In this document: positions 8,021 to 16,707 of the stretch, piece by piece
Position numbering within the stretch: the first letter of the stretch is position 1
How the letters are laid out: the number at the start of each line of letters is the position of its first letter
NCBI RefSeq assembly: GCF_001620365.2
Contig: NZ_LQMT02000034.1
Span: 62,001-126,000 of the forward strand
Source: Amycolatopsis keratiniphila subsp. keratiniphila
Lineage (GTDB): Bacteria; Actinomycetota; Actinomycetes; Mycobacteriales; Pseudonocardiaceae
DNA: 64,000 bases
Direction: 5' to 3'
Translations under genes and position numbers: made by a program
The notes under the pieces: generated by a model
Database searches by the model: none
What the model saw: the letters and a program-made list of their open reading frames with translations, nothing else
Told to the model about the DNA's origin: nothing

Positions 8021-9193
8021 TCACCGAAGACCGGCGAACGTGATCGGACGGCCCGCGACCGGAGCCGGATCGAGGGTGCCGCTGCGAGCGAAGGTCGCCC
8101 ACACGGCGCGAAGCGCGGTCCCGAAGGCGTCGACCTCCGCCCACGGGACCTCGCCGAGCATCGGGCTCTCCCGCCAGGCCTGCCGGGTGCCGAGCAGCAA
8201 CGGCAGCTCCACGCAGTGGGTGGCGCCGAACTCGGACCCCTCGGGCCGCCAGTCCAGGCGATACGACCAGACGCCGGCTCCGGCCCCGCGCAGCCGGTCG
8301 GCGAAATCGGCCAGCGGGCCGGCGTAGACCTCGTCGGTCCCGGCGGCGCCGGGGAACGCGGTCATGTCGTCGGCGTTCCAGCCGTACAGCACATCGAGGC
8401 CGCGCACGTTGTCCACGAAGGACATCCGGTCCGTGGTGTCCACCGGAACGAACGCGGGAGCCATCGGGTCGCCGCTGAGCCGCAGGTTCGTCAGCGCGGT
8501 TTCCCTTTGCGCGGCAAGGATTTCTGTGATCCCGGCGGTCCGCGGGTCGGTGCCAAGCGCGTCGGCGAACACCTGGCCGAGCTTGTCCGCCTGCCCGCGG
8601 GGCCGGGTGGCGAGGCCGAGCGGCGCGCTCTGCAGGATCGCCCGCCGGAACAGGCCGCGTGCCTCGGGCAGGTCCATCAGCAGCCGGATGGAGATACCGC
8701 CCGCCGACTGCCCGGCGACCGTCACGTTGTCCGGATCCCCGCCGTAGGCCGCGATGTTGGCCCGTACCCAGCGCAGCGCCTCCAGCTGGTCGGCCAGCCC
8801 GAGGTTGCCGGGGCTGACGCCATCCAGGTACAGGTAGCCGAGCGCGCCGAGCCGGTAGTTGACGCCGACCACCACCAGGTCGCCCTCGGCGGCCAGCGCG
8901 CCACCGTCGTACCAGTCCAGCAACCCGCCACCGCTGGAGAATCCGCCGCCGTGCAGCCACACCAGCACGGGTCTGCGCCCGGCGTCCAGGCCCGGGGTGC
9001 TGATCGTCAGGTTGAGACAGTCCTCGCCCTGCGGCGGCCGGTCGTGTGGCGGCCCCATCACGCGGTCCAACCGGGACGGCGGCTGCGGGCTGATCTCCCC
9101 ACTCGACGGTGCCTGCCCCGAAACGGCGACCGGCGGCGCGAACCGGGCCGCCGTGGCGTAGCGAATCGGTCCGGTTCGGACAATCGTGGTCAT
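8021..9193 (-). CDS. Type-B carboxylesterase/lipase
   Basis: 390 aa, start MTTIVRTGPIRY at 9193 with GGGAG 6 nt upstream. Alpha/beta-hydrolase of the carboxylesterase-B family: EDCLNLTISTP, oxyanion HGGGFSSGG, nucleophile elbow GQSAGG (Ser near residue 162, with Gln where many homologues have Glu), acidic region GWNADDMTAF and His in ATHCVELPLLLG. At 390 residues it is shorter than the usual 480-550, mostly because the second half is reduced, but all catalytic elements are present. The substrate is unknown, probably a small ester. It is transcribed divergently from the LysR gene 26 bp away, which is the likely regulator. Confidence 0.87.
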   Translation of the reverse strand: MTTIVRTGPIRYATAARFAPPVAVSGQAPSSGEISPQPPSRLDRVMGPPHDRPPQGEDCLNLTISTPGLDAGRRPVLVWLHGGGFSSGGGLLDWYDGGALAAEGDLVVVGVNYRLGALGYLYLDGVSPGNLGLADQLEALRWVRANIAAYGGDPDNVTVAGQSAGGISIRLLMDLPEARGLFRRAILQSAPLGLATRPRGQADKLGQVFADALGTDPRTAGITEILAAQRETALTNLRLSGDPMAPAFVPVDTTDRMSFVDNVRGLDVLYGWNADDMTAFPGAAGTDEVYAGPLADFADRLRGAGAGVWSYRLDWRPEGSEFGATHCVELPLLLGTRQAWRESPMLGEVPWAEVDAFGTALRAVWATFARSGTLDPAPVAGRPITFAGLR

Positions 9194-9219
9194 ACGCATC
9201 TCCCGGGTAGGATCGGCCG

Positions 9220-10143
9220 GTGATCTTGCCTCGCCTGCTGGACGGCCGACTGAAGTTCCGCCATCTCGTCCTGCTCGACGCACTGGCCAGGCAGGGCACC
9301 GTGGTCGGGGCCGCCGCCGAGTTGCACGTGACGCAGCCGGTGGCGACCCGAAGTCTGCACGAACTCGAAGAAATCCTCGACGTCCGGTTGTTCGAACGCG
9401 GCCCGCGCGGTGTCACTCCGACCGTGTTCGGCGAGGCGTTCACCGGGCATGCCCGCGCGGTGCTCGCCCAGCTCGAACAGGCCGGGCGGCACGTCGCCGA
9501 GCTGGCCGACGCGGAGCGCGGCACGGTCGTGGTCGGCACCCATCTTGCGGGGTCGAACATGTTGCTGCCGCGCGCCATCGCGGCGATCAAGACCGAGCGT
9601 CCGTACCTGACGATCGTGGTCCGGGAGGGTTCGCCCGAAGCACTGCTGGTGGAGCTGGAGGCGGGCCGGGTCGACCTGATCATCGGCAGGCTGACGGCGC
9701 CGTCGGACGAGCGGATCGAGCGGCGCAAGTTGTACGACGAGTCGGTGGATCTGGTGGTGCGGACCGCGCATCCGCTGGCGGGCGCGACCGAGGTCGCGCT
9801 GGCCGACCTCGCGGAGTACCCGTGGATCCTGCCCGGCGCGGAGACCGCGCTGCGCCGCGAGCTGGAACAGTTGTTCACTCGCAACGATTTCCCGCTGCCG
9901 GCGAACCGGGTGGAGACCACGTCGTTCCTCACCGTGCGGCAGTTGCTGCTGGAAACCGACGTGATCGCCGCGCTGCCGAGCCTGATCACCAAGGACGACC
10001 CGAGGATCACCAGGATCGCGCTGGCACTGGAACCCATCGGGCACAGTGTCGGGCTCACCCTGCCCGCTCGGCGCACGCTCAGCCCGTCGGTGGACGCGCT
10101 GATCCGCAGCCTCACCGACGTCGCCTCCGGAATGTCGCATTAG
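9220..10143 (+). CDS. LysR-family transcriptional regulator
   Basis: 307 aa from GTG 9220. N-terminal winged helix: LKFRHLVLLDALARQGTVVGAAAELHVTQPVATRSLHELEEILDVRLFERG. A substrate-binding domain starts near residue 95, with GTHLAGSNMLLPRAIAAI and the usual two-lobed layout. It is divergent from the carboxylesterase gene with only 26 bp between start codons, so the operator must overlap both promoters; control of the esterase and itself is the simplest reading. Its 3' end overlaps the ACMSD gene by 4 nt in convergent orientation, so it might also affect the catabolic operon, but nothing in the sequence shows this. Confidence 0.9.
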   Translation: MILPRLLDGRLKFRHLVLLDALARQGTVVGAAAELHVTQPVATRSLHELEEILDVRLFERGPRGVTPTVFGEAFTGHARAVLAQLEQAGRHVAELADAERGTVVVGTHLAGSNMLLPRAIAAIKTERPYLTIVVREGSPEALLVELEAGRVDLIIGRLTAPSDERIERRKLYDESVDLVVRTAHPLAGATEVALADLAEYPWILPGAETALRRELEQLFTRNDFPLPANRVETTSFLTVRQLLLETDVIAALPSLITKDDPRITRIALALEPIGHSVGLTLPARRTLSPSVDALIRSLTDVASGMSH

Positions 10144-11129
10144 GACAGGAACCGCTCGGCGTTTTCGCGGGTGATCAGCCGCCGCTCGGGTTCGGTCAGG
10201 AAACCGCTCTTGCGCACCACCTCGCCGACCGGGCGTTCGCCGAGCGGGTACGGGTAATCGCTGCCGACCATCACCCGCTCGGCGCCGAGGGTGTCCACGA
10301 GCAGCCGCAGCGCCCGCTCGTCGAAGACCACCGAATCGACGTGGAACCGGTCGAGATAGTGCGACGGCGGGAACTCCGAGGTGCCGATGACGTCGTTCCG
10401 CCGATGCCAGGCGTTCTCCATCCGGCCGAGCCAGAACGCGAACGACCCGCCGCCGTGCGCGAAACAGATCTTCAGGCTCGGGTCGATCCGGTCGAAGACG
10501 CCGCCGAGCACCAGCGCCAGGATCGACAGATGCGTTTCCGCGGGCATCGCGGTCAGCCACCGCGCCATCCACCGGTCCAGCCGGGGTGAACCGTCCATGT
10601 CCCACGGGTGCACGAAAACCGGGACCCCGAGCGACGCGCAGTGCTGCAGGAAGGTCTCCACTCCGGCACTGTCCAGATCGCGGTCGCCGACGTGGTTGCC
10701 GATCTCCACTCCCCGATGCCCCGCGGCCAGGCAGCGTTCCAGCTCACGGCAAGCGGCGTCGGTGTCCTGCAACGGAACCTGGCAGAACGGGATCAGCCGG
10801 TCCGGCGCCGGTGCGACGATCTCCAGTGCCAGGTCGTTGAAGATCCGCGCGATCCGCGCCGCCTGCTCGCCGGTCCGGCCGTAGTTGAAGAACGCGGGCG
10901 TCGGGGAGACCACCTGGGCGTGCACGCCGTCGGCGTCCATGTCCAGCAGCCTGGTCTCCGCGTGCCAGCAGTCCGCGCCGATCCGGCGGAACTCCTTGTC
11001 CCCCATCATGATCATCGCCTCGGACTCGGTCTCCACGCGCAGCCACGGCGCGTCGGGCCCGGCGTCCGCGCGCAGATCCGGCCAGCCGTTCGGCACGTAG
11101 TGCGTGTGGATGTCGATCAGGCCGGTCAT
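10140..11129 (-). CDS. nbaD: 2-amino-3-carboxymuconate-6-semialdehyde decarboxylase (ACMSD)
   Basis: 329-aa metal-dependent amidohydrolase. It has the zinc-binding DIHTHYVP at residues 5-12, FVHPWDMDGSPRLDRWMARW in mid-protein, FAHGGGSFAFWLGRMENAW and the catalytic-Asp region MVGSDYPYPLGE, all typical of bacterial ACMSD. The enzyme removes CO2 from the ring-cleavage product of 3-hydroxyanthranilate, diverting it from quinolinate formation to 2-aminomuconate semialdehyde. It is the last gene of the operon, and its ATG starts 1 nt after the dioxygenase stop codon. The three genes upstream encode the steps on either side of it, which supports the assignment. Confidence 0.92.
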   Translation of the reverse strand: MTGLIDIHTHYVPNGWPDLRADAGPDAPWLRVETESEAMIMMGDKEFRRIGADCWHAETRLLDMDADGVHAQVVSPTPAFFNYGRTGEQAARIARIFNDLALEIVAPAPDRLIPFCQVPLQDTDAACRELERCLAAGHRGVEIGNHVGDRDLDSAGVETFLQHCASLGVPVFVHPWDMDGSPRLDRWMARWLTAMPAETHLSILALVLGGVFDRIDPSLKICFAHGGGSFAFWLGRMENAWHRRNDVIGTSEFPPSHYLDRFHVDSVVFDERALRLLVDTLGAERVMVGSDYPYPLGERPVGEVVRKSGFLTEPERRLITRENAERFLS

Positions 11130-11130
11130 C

Positions 11131-11652
11131 TCAGCCCTTTCCGGGGTGGAGGGCGCCGCAGCTTCCGCAGGTGCGGGCCTGTTCGTCGCCGTAGAACGCG
11201 GTGAAGACCGGCGGCAGGTCCTCGACGATGTCGCGCACCTGGAGTTCCACCTCGTGCACCAGCGCGTCGCATTCGAGGCAGTACCACTGGAACTTCTCCA
11301 GCGTGCCCTCCTCGCGGACGCGCTCGATGACCAGGCCGATCGAGTCCGCCTCCGGACGCTGCGGCGAATGCGGGATGTCACCGGGCAGCAGCCAGGTGTC
11401 GCCTTCGGAGATGCGGACGGTCTTCTGGCCTTCGGCGGTCATGATGTTCACGTGCATGTTCCCCTTGAGCTGGTAGAACCATTCCTCGTAGGGGTCGACG
11501 TGGAAATCGGTGCGCTGGTTCGGCCCGCCGACGATCTGCACGATGAAATCGTTGCCGAGCGCCATGGTCCGGTTGTTCACCGGCGGCTTGAGCAGATGCT
11601 CGTGCTCCGCGATCCAGGCCTGGAAATTGACGACCTCGGGAATGCCGGTCAT
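11131..11652 (-). CDS. nbaC: 3-hydroxyanthranilate 3,4-dioxygenase
   Basis: 173-aa cupin with the ring-cleavage iron ligands in TDFHVDPYEEWFYQL and DIPHSPQRPEADSIG. The C-terminal pair CLEC and CGSC forms the rubredoxin-like second metal site of the bacterial enzymes. It opens 3-hydroxyanthranilate to 2-amino-3-carboxymuconate semialdehyde. GGAGG lies 7 nt before the ATG, and that ATG overlaps the RidA stop codon (ATGA). Its length and motif order match the family well. Confidence 0.95.
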   Translation of the reverse strand: MTGIPEVVNFQAWIAEHEHLLKPPVNNRTMALGNDFIVQIVGGPNQRTDFHVDPYEEWFYQLKGNMHVNIMTAEGQKTVRISEGDTWLLPGDIPHSPQRPEADSIGLVIERVREEGTLEKFQWYCLECDALVHEVELQVRDIVEDLPPVFTAFYGDEQARTCGSCGALHPGKG

Positions 11653-12077
11653 CGTGGGACCTCCATGTTTTTCGGTAGTTGGGCGATCGCCTGGATTTCG
11701 ATCAGCAGATGCGGATGCGGCAGCTGATGCACCGCGACCGTGGTGCGGGCGGGGCCGGTTTCGTCGAAGTACTCGCCGTAGATCTCGTTGTAGCCGCCGA
11801 AATCGTTCATCGAAACCAGGAACGTGGTGATCTGTGTGATGTCGGCGAGATCGGCGCCGACCTCGCGCAGGATGCCGCGGATGTTCTCGATCACCGCGCG
11901 GGTCTGCGCGCGGATGTCCAGGTTCGTGGTGCCGAGTTCGTCCACTTCGACGCCCTCGAACGTGTTGTCGGGACGCCGGGAACTCGTCCCGGACACGAAG
12001 ATCAGGTCTCCCGCGACCTTCACATGCGGGAACCGGCCCCTCGGCTTGGCCAGCCCGGAGATCACCCGCCCGTTCAT
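11649..12077 (-). CDS. RidA-family 2-aminomuconate deaminase
   Basis: 142-aa RidA/YjgF-family protein: KVAGDLIFVSGTSSRRPD, TRAVIENIRGILREVGADLADITQITTFLVSMNDF and PARTTVAVHQLPHPHLLIEIQAIA. RidA-fold members in aminophenol and 2-nitrobenzoate pathways hydrolyse 2-aminomuconate to 4-oxalocrotonate, and the position between the semialdehyde dehydrogenase/decarboxylase and dioxygenase genes points to that role rather than generic imine hydrolysis. It is coupled at both ends by 4-nt ATGA overlaps. Confidence 0.88.
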   Translation of the reverse strand: MNGRVISGLAKPRGRFPHVKVAGDLIFVSGTSSRRPDNTFEGVEVDELGTTNLDIRAQTRAVIENIRGILREVGADLADITQITTFLVSMNDFGGYNEIYGEYFDETGPARTTVAVHQLPHPHLLIEIQAIAQLPKNMEVPR

Positions 12078-12841
12078 GCCAGCCCCCGCACCGAAACCCG
12101 GCCCAGCCCGGCGATGTCCGCTTCGGCGACGCCGGGCGCGAACGGCACCGCCTCGGTCGCGGCCCCGGCCAGCACCACCTGCCCGGCCCGCAGCGGGATG
12201 TCGCGTTTCCGGCACAGCTCGACCAGCGCGTGCAGCGCGCGCACCGGATCGCCGAGGATCGCCGCCGTCGAGCCGACCACCTCCCGACCTCCGGAGCGCA
12301 GCCGCACCGCCCGGTCCGCCACCTCGCCGAACGCCTGCCACGGGCCGAGCACGTACCCGGCGGCCGAGGTGTTGTCCGCGACCACATCGGTGTGGGTGAA
12401 CCGGAAATCCCGGTACCTGGAGTCGATGATCTCGATCGCCGGGGCCATCGCGTCCACGGCGGACTCCACGTCGAAGGCCGGGTCGTCGAGGTCGACATCG
12501 CGAGCCAGCCGGTACGCGATTTCGGGCTCCACCTTCGGATGGATGAAACGCGCCAGCGAGACCTCGCCACCATCGGCGACCCGCATCGCGTCGGTGAGCC
12601 TGCCGGCGATCACCTCGGACACGCCCATCTGCGCCATCTTCGCCTCGCTGGTCAGCCCCAACTTGACCCCGAGCACCCGCTCGCCACGGGTTTCGCGGCG
12701 GGCCACCAGCGCGGCCTGGATCGCGTACGCGTCGGCGATGTCCAGCTCGTGGTCGTCGGCGAGGCTCGGGGTGTCCGCGCACGTCGTCTGCGCGAGGTCC
12801 AGCCGATCGGCGAGCGCCGAGATCTCCGCGACGGCCATCAT
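12074..12841 (-). CDS. 4-oxalocrotonate decarboxylase / 2-oxopent-4-enoate hydratase family
   Basis: 255 aa of the fumarylacetoacetate-hydrolase-like decarboxylase/hydratase family: GVKLGLTSEAKMAQMGV, FIHPKVEPEIAYRLARDVD (metal-binding Glu pair), APAIEIIDSRYRDF and AGQVVLAGAATEAVPFAPG. Decarboxylase and hydratase are homologous and normally form a complex; only one such gene is present here. The step after RidA makes decarboxylase the better guess. A second partner is missing from the window, as are working aldolase and acetaldehyde dehydrogenase genes. It starts at ATG 12841 in an ATGATG context overlapping the preceding stop codon. Confidence 0.85.
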   Translation of the reverse strand: MMAVAEISALADRLDLAQTTCADTPSLADDHELDIADAYAIQAALVARRETRGERVLGVKLGLTSEAKMAQMGVSEVIAGRLTDAMRVADGGEVSLARFIHPKVEPEIAYRLARDVDLDDPAFDVESAVDAMAPAIEIIDSRYRDFRFTHTDVVADNTSAAGYVLGPWQAFGEVADRAVRLRSGGREVVGSTAAILGDPVRALHALVELCRKRDIPLRAGQVVLAGAATEAVPFAPGVAEADIAGLGRVSVRGLA

Positions 12842-13215
12842 GTGCCGCTCCGTACCAGGTCGAGTGCGATGTCCACGATCATGTCCTCCTGCCCGCCGAC
12901 CAGCTCGCGCCTGCCGGCCTCGGTGAGAATCCGCCGGGTGTCCAGTCCGTACCGGGCGGCCGCGCGTTCGGCGTGCAGCAGGAAACTCGAGTACACGACC
13001 CGCCGCAGGTCACCATGTTCACGTTCGGCGCGGAGAGGGAGCACCGGGGTCAGGTCGATCATCAGCTTGCCGGCGAATTCCGGCAGCCCGACGAGGCCGT
13101 CGATACCCGCCATCGCAGCCATCCGCAGCGTCTTCGACAACCGCCGCACCTTGATCATCAGATCGGTGCCGATATTGCCGGAGCCGATGACGGCGACCGG
13201 AACCGTCGCCGTCAC
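12838..13215 (-). pseudogene. In-frame chimera of acetaldehyde dehydrogenase and 4-hydroxy-2-oxovalerate aldolase remnants
   Basis: 125-aa open frame. Residues 1-39 are the N-terminus of acylating acetaldehyde dehydrogenase, including its dinucleotide motif VAVIGSGNIGTDLMIKV. Residues 40-58 look like two further short pieces of the same enzyme (GLVGLPEFA and LMIDLTP) joined across deletions. Residues 73-125 are the C-terminus of the aldolase: VYSSFLLHAERAAARYGLD and GGQEDMIVDIALDL. The dehydrogenase active-site Cys domain and the aldolase metal-binding barrel are both gone, so neither reaction is possible. Even so, the frame is open and coupled to both neighbours (GTGA with the dehydrogenase, ATGA with the decarboxylase). 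In meta-cleavage operons these two genes are normally adjacent in this order, which explains the fusion. Confidence 0.85.
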
Positions 13216-14681
13216 AGCCGCACGCACACATTCGTCGGCTCGGTGTAGAAGTGCAGCGAAGACGCTCCGCCCTCCCGGCCGATCCCGGAAAGCCCCATCC
13301 CGCCGAACGGCGAACGCAGGTCGCGCAGGAACCAGGTGTTCACCCACGACATGCCGACGTGCATCGCCTGCGCCACCCGGTGTCCCCGGCGAAGGTCCTC
13401 GGTCCACACCGAGGCCGCCAGCCCGTATTCGGTGTCGTTGGCCAGCGCGATCGCCTCTTCCTCGGTGTCGAACGGGACCAGCGCGGCCACCGGGCCGAAG
13501 ATCTCCTCCCGCACCGGCCGGTCGTTGTTGGTCAAGCCGGTCCACAGCGTCGGCTCCAGCCACGAGCCGCCGTCGAGTTCCGGCCCGAGCTCGGGGATTC
13601 CGCCGCCGGTCAGGGTTTTCGCGCCGGCCTGCTCGGCCAGCGCGAGGTAGTCCAGCACCTTGCGCCGGTGCTCCGGCGAGATCAGCGGGCCGGTGGTGGT
13701 CCGCTCCGCCGTCGGGTCGCCGAGGCGCAGCCCTCGGGCCCGCTCCACCAGTCCGGCCGCGACGTCCTCGAACACCGGGCGCTGCACGTACACCCGCTCG
13801 GTGCACAGGCACACCTGCCCGGTGTTCGCGAAGACCGACCGGGTCAGCCCGGCCAGCGTCTCGCCGAGATCGGCGTCCTCGAACACGATGGCGGCGTTCT
13901 TCCCGCCGAGTTCGAACGACACCGGACGGACCCGGGGTGCGACCGTGCGCATCACCTCGGTCCCGGTGGCCGACGAGCCGGTGAACGTCACCCCGTCGAT
14001 ACCGGGATGCTCGGTCAGGTACTGCCCCGCCGAATCGCCGCCGAACCCGTGCACCACGTTGTAGGCACCCGCGGGCAGCCCGGCCTCGGCCAGCACCTCG
14101 GCCAGCAGGGTCGCGGTGGACGGGGTCTGGTCGCTCGGCTTGACCACGACCGCGTTGCCGCAGCCGAGCGCGGGCGCGACCTTCCAGGTCAGCAACAGCA
14201 GCGGCAGGTTCCACGGCACGATCACCGCGACCACGCCGAGCGGTTTGCGCACCGCGTAGTTCAGCGCCTGCGCCCCGCCCGGCAGATCGGTGACGAACGA
14301 TTCCTGGCCGGCGGCCGCGATCACGTCGGCGAACGTGCGGAAGTTCGCCACCGCGCGGGCCACGTCGAGTTCGCGGGCCTGGGTGACCGGCTTTCCGGTG
14401 TCCGCGACCTCGGCCGCGACGAACTCCTCGAGCCGGGCCTCGATCCCGTCGGCCGCGCGGCGCAGCAACGCCGTCCGCTCCCGCACCGGGGTGTCCGCCC
14501 AGCCGTCGTGCAACGCGGCGCGGGCGCCGGTGACCGCGCGGTGCACCAGCGCACGGTCCGCCTCGTGCACCCGGGCGAATTCCGCGCCGGTCGCCGGATC
14601 GACCGCCGGAAACCCCGGCCCGTCCGGCTCGGCGAACTCACCGTCCACGAAGTTGCGGATCCACCGCACTGACTGCGTCAT
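13212..14681 (-). CDS. nbaE: 2-aminomuconate-6-semialdehyde dehydrogenase
   Basis: 489-aa aldehyde dehydrogenase. NAD-binding region VPWNLPLLLLTWKVAPALGCGNAVVVKPSDQTP, general base in FELGGKN (Glu near residue 257), nucleophile in FANTGQVCLCTERVYV (Cys near residue 289; CxC instead of the usual single Cys), and the C-terminal REEIFGPVAALVPFDTEEEA. ALDH8/HMSD-like enzymes with this arrangement oxidise 2-hydroxymuconic or 2-aminomuconic semialdehyde; the operon identifies the amino substrate. It is the first gene of the catabolic operon. Start MTQSVRW is preferred over the upstream in-frame ATG, which would add MARRATVDG. Confidence 0.88.
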   Translation of the reverse strand: MTQSVRWIRNFVDGEFAEPDGPGFPAVDPATGAEFARVHEADRALVHRAVTGARAALHDGWADTPVRERTALLRRAADGIEARLEEFVAAEVADTGKPVTQARELDVARAVANFRTFADVIAAAGQESFVTDLPGGAQALNYAVRKPLGVVAVIVPWNLPLLLLTWKVAPALGCGNAVVVKPSDQTPSTATLLAEVLAEAGLPAGAYNVVHGFGGDSAGQYLTEHPGIDGVTFTGSSATGTEVMRTVAPRVRPVSFELGGKNAAIVFEDADLGETLAGLTRSVFANTGQVCLCTERVYVQRPVFEDVAAGLVERARGLRLGDPTAERTTTGPLISPEHRRKVLDYLALAEQAGAKTLTGGGIPELGPELDGGSWLEPTLWTGLTNNDRPVREEIFGPVAALVPFDTEEEAIALANDTEYGLAASVWTEDLRRGHRVAQAMHVGMSWVNTWFLRDLRSPFGGMGLSGIGREGGASSLHFYTEPTNVCVRL

Positions 14682-14763
14682 GCCGTCCACTGTGGCCCGC
14701 CGAGCCATGCGGAACAAATGCGTATCCGCGCTCTTACTATCGCTGAATAGACATATCGCAGGG

Positions 14764-15147
14764 TCAGGCCTTCGCTCGCCGAAGACGTTCGGCCGCCTGC
14801 GCACGGAGGGCGTCGTCGACGCCGGGAGCCTTGTCGTGCAGGGCTTCCCAGCGGACGTCGTGCGCCGCCGTCCACAGGCCGGCCGCCCACGCGACCTCCT
14901 GTTCCTCCTCGGTGAACCGGCGCCCACGATGCTCCTGGTATGCCGTCAGGAACGCGGCGGAACTCTCGATCGGCGGCAGCATGGCAGGCCCGGTCGTGGG
15001 GAACACGCCGCTCGCGCCGTCCTCGCGCGCCTTCACTACGACGTCTTGTCCGCCTGCCAGCTGCAGGCCGAACACCGTCGACATCGACCGCAGCGCGAAC
15101 CGCTTCGCCGCTCTCCCTCGCCCATGCTGCGAAAGCCACTTTCGCAA
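14764..15147 (-). pseudogene. Collapsed aminoglycoside-phosphotransferase-like gene
   Basis: 127-aa open frame that reads as two ends of a kinase-fold phosphotransferase without the middle. The first part has STVFGLQLAGGQDVVVKARED, like the beta-strand carrying the ATP-binding Lys. The rest (SAAFLTAYQEHRGRRFTEEE and AGLWTAAHDVRWEALHD) resembles the helical C-terminus. The catalytic loop (HGD-type) and the Mg-binding Asp are absent, so kinase activity is excluded. The 5' end runs into the large inverted repeat at 15128-15176, so even the start is doubtful. The family assignment is from memory of such C-termini and is moderate. Confidence 0.5.
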
Positions 15148-15176
15148 CCTTCAACGTTGCGAAAGTGGCTTTCGCA
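15128..15176. repeat. Perfect 21-bp inverted repeat of the GCGAAAG/CTTTCGC type
   Basis: Two arms of 21 nt (15128-15148 and 15156-15176) separated by 7 nt pair perfectly. Each arm is itself a near-palindrome (TTGCGAAAG, CCA, CTTTCGCAA), so the element is a doubled palindrome. It lies between the phosphotransferase remnant and the promoter region of the MHS transporter. It looks like one of the family of long GC hairpins found at several gene ends in this window. Confidence 0.8.
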
Positions 15177-15346
15177 ACACCTCGGCCTCGCAGGGGCATC
15201 TCTACGAATGCCGCGCCAGCTATGCCTAGACGGGCATAACAGACTGTCGATTCGGCATTTGTGGCCTATGCCTCACGGTGTCAGGCTTCTGCCCAATCGC
15301 CGGCAGCCGCGCTCGGCTGACGCCCGACTCGATTGGGTTATCGCAG

Positions 15347-16684
15347 ATGAACGCACCCGCGCCCCGCAAGATCGCCGCCGCCACCCTCGCCGGAACCACC
15401 CTGGAGTGGTACGACTTCTTCCTCTACGGCACCGCGTCCGCGCTGATCTTCAACAGGCAGTTCTTCCCCTCGCTCAGCCCCGCGGTCGGCACCCTCGCCG
15501 CCTTCAGCACCTTCGCCGTCGGCTTCATCGCCCGCCCGCTCGGAGCTCTGGTGTTCGGCCACTTCGGCGACCGGATCGGCCGCAAGTCCACACTGGTGGT
15601 CTCGCTGATGCTGATGGGCGTCGGCTCCACGTTGATCGGGTTGATCCCGAACTACCAGGCGATCGGGATCTGGGCGCCGATCCTGCTGGTCGCGATGCGG
15701 ATCGTGCAGGGCATCGGGCTCGGCGGCGAAGGCGCGGGAGCCACGCTGATGTCGATGGAACACGCGCCCGACGGCCAACGGAACCGGTACGCCGGATTCC
15801 CGCAGATGGGCACGCCCGCCGGGCTGGTGCTGGCGAATCTGCTGTTCCTCGGCAGCAGCGCGGTGATGCCCGCGAGCGCGTTCGCCGCGTGGGGCTGGCG
15901 GATTCCGTTCCTCCTGAGCTTCGTGCTGGTCGCGATCGGCCTGATGATCCGGCTGCGGATCACCGAATCACCGTCGTTCACCCGGGCGGCCCAGAACGAC
16001 AAGGTGGTCCGGTTCCCGCTCGGCGCGGCGTTCAAGGTCGGCTTCCGCAGGCTCGCGCTGACCCTGCTGGTCGGCGTGGCGAACTCGGCGGTCGCCTACG
16101 TGTTCATGGTCTTCACGCTGTCCTACGGGACCCAGAGCCTCCACTACGACCGGCAGTTCCTGATCCTGTCGGTGACCGGATCGGCGGCACTGTGGTTCGC
16201 CACCATCCCGATCTGGACCCGGATCGCCGACCGCCACGGCAGGCGCACCATGTTCGTCGCCGGGTCGGCCGCGCTCCTGCTGTGGTGCCTGGCCTTCTTC
16301 CCGTTGCTGAACACCGGCAACACCGGGCTCGCGATGCTCGCACTGGCGGGCATGGGCCTGGTCGTGCCGATCACCCACTGCGTACAGGGCGCGATCATCG
16401 CGGACACCTTTCCGGTCAACGTCCGGTTCTCCGGTATGTCACTGCTGTTGCAGGGCGGCGCGATCCTCGGCGGCGGGCTCGCCCCGATGATCGCCACCGC
16501 GGTGCTCAACGCCACCGGCTCGACCACCGGCATCACCTGGTATCTGGCCGCGATCTGCGGCGTCAGCATGATCAGCGCGATGGCCCTGTTCCGCCTGGTC
16601 CCGTCCAGCGCCACGGAATCCACAATGGACGGGACTCGCGGCGGAGACGCGGTTCCGGCCATGACTCGGTCGAGGGATACATAA
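15347..16684 (+). CDS. MFS transporter of the metabolite:H+ symporter (MHS) type
   Basis: 445 aa with 12 predicted membrane segments. It has the MHS-family opening ATLAGTTLEWYDFFLYGTASALIF, the loop 2-3 motif GHFGDRIGRKSTLV, GIGLGGEGAGATLMSMEHAP, and after the sixth helix the usual IRLRITESPSFTRA. MHS carriers import organic acids, including shikimate, 4-hydroxybenzoate and related aromatics. It is divergent from the 3-hydroxyanthranilate operon, so uptake of an aromatic acid such as 3-hydroxyanthranilate, anthranilate or 2-nitrobenzoate is plausible but inferred. Start is ATG 15347; the longer frame has no better ribosome site. Confidence 0.88.
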   Translation: MNAPAPRKIAAATLAGTTLEWYDFFLYGTASALIFNRQFFPSLSPAVGTLAAFSTFAVGFIARPLGALVFGHFGDRIGRKSTLVVSLMLMGVGSTLIGLIPNYQAIGIWAPILLVAMRIVQGIGLGGEGAGATLMSMEHAPDGQRNRYAGFPQMGTPAGLVLANLLFLGSSAVMPASAFAAWGWRIPFLLSFVLVAIGLMIRLRITESPSFTRAAQNDKVVRFPLGAAFKVGFRRLALTLLVGVANSAVAYVFMVFTLSYGTQSLHYDRQFLILSVTGSAALWFATIPIWTRIADRHGRRTMFVAGSAALLLWCLAFFPLLNTGNTGLAMLALAGMGLVVPITHCVQGAIIADTFPVNVRFSGMSLLLQGGAILGGGLAPMIATAVLNATGSTTGITWYLAAICGVSMISAMALFRLVPSSATESTMDGTRGGDAVPAMTRSRDT

Positions 16685-16707
16685 AGGATTAATATAAAGC
16701 CCGCGAC

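Noticed and set aside
12838..13215. Functional acetaldehyde dehydrogenase
   Set aside because: Only the first 39 residues match; the catalytic Cys domain is absent and the rest belongs to the aldolase C-terminus.
15128..15176. CRISPR-like or insertion-sequence end
   Set aside because: A single inverted repeat with a 7-nt loop, no repeated spacers and no transposase frame nearby.
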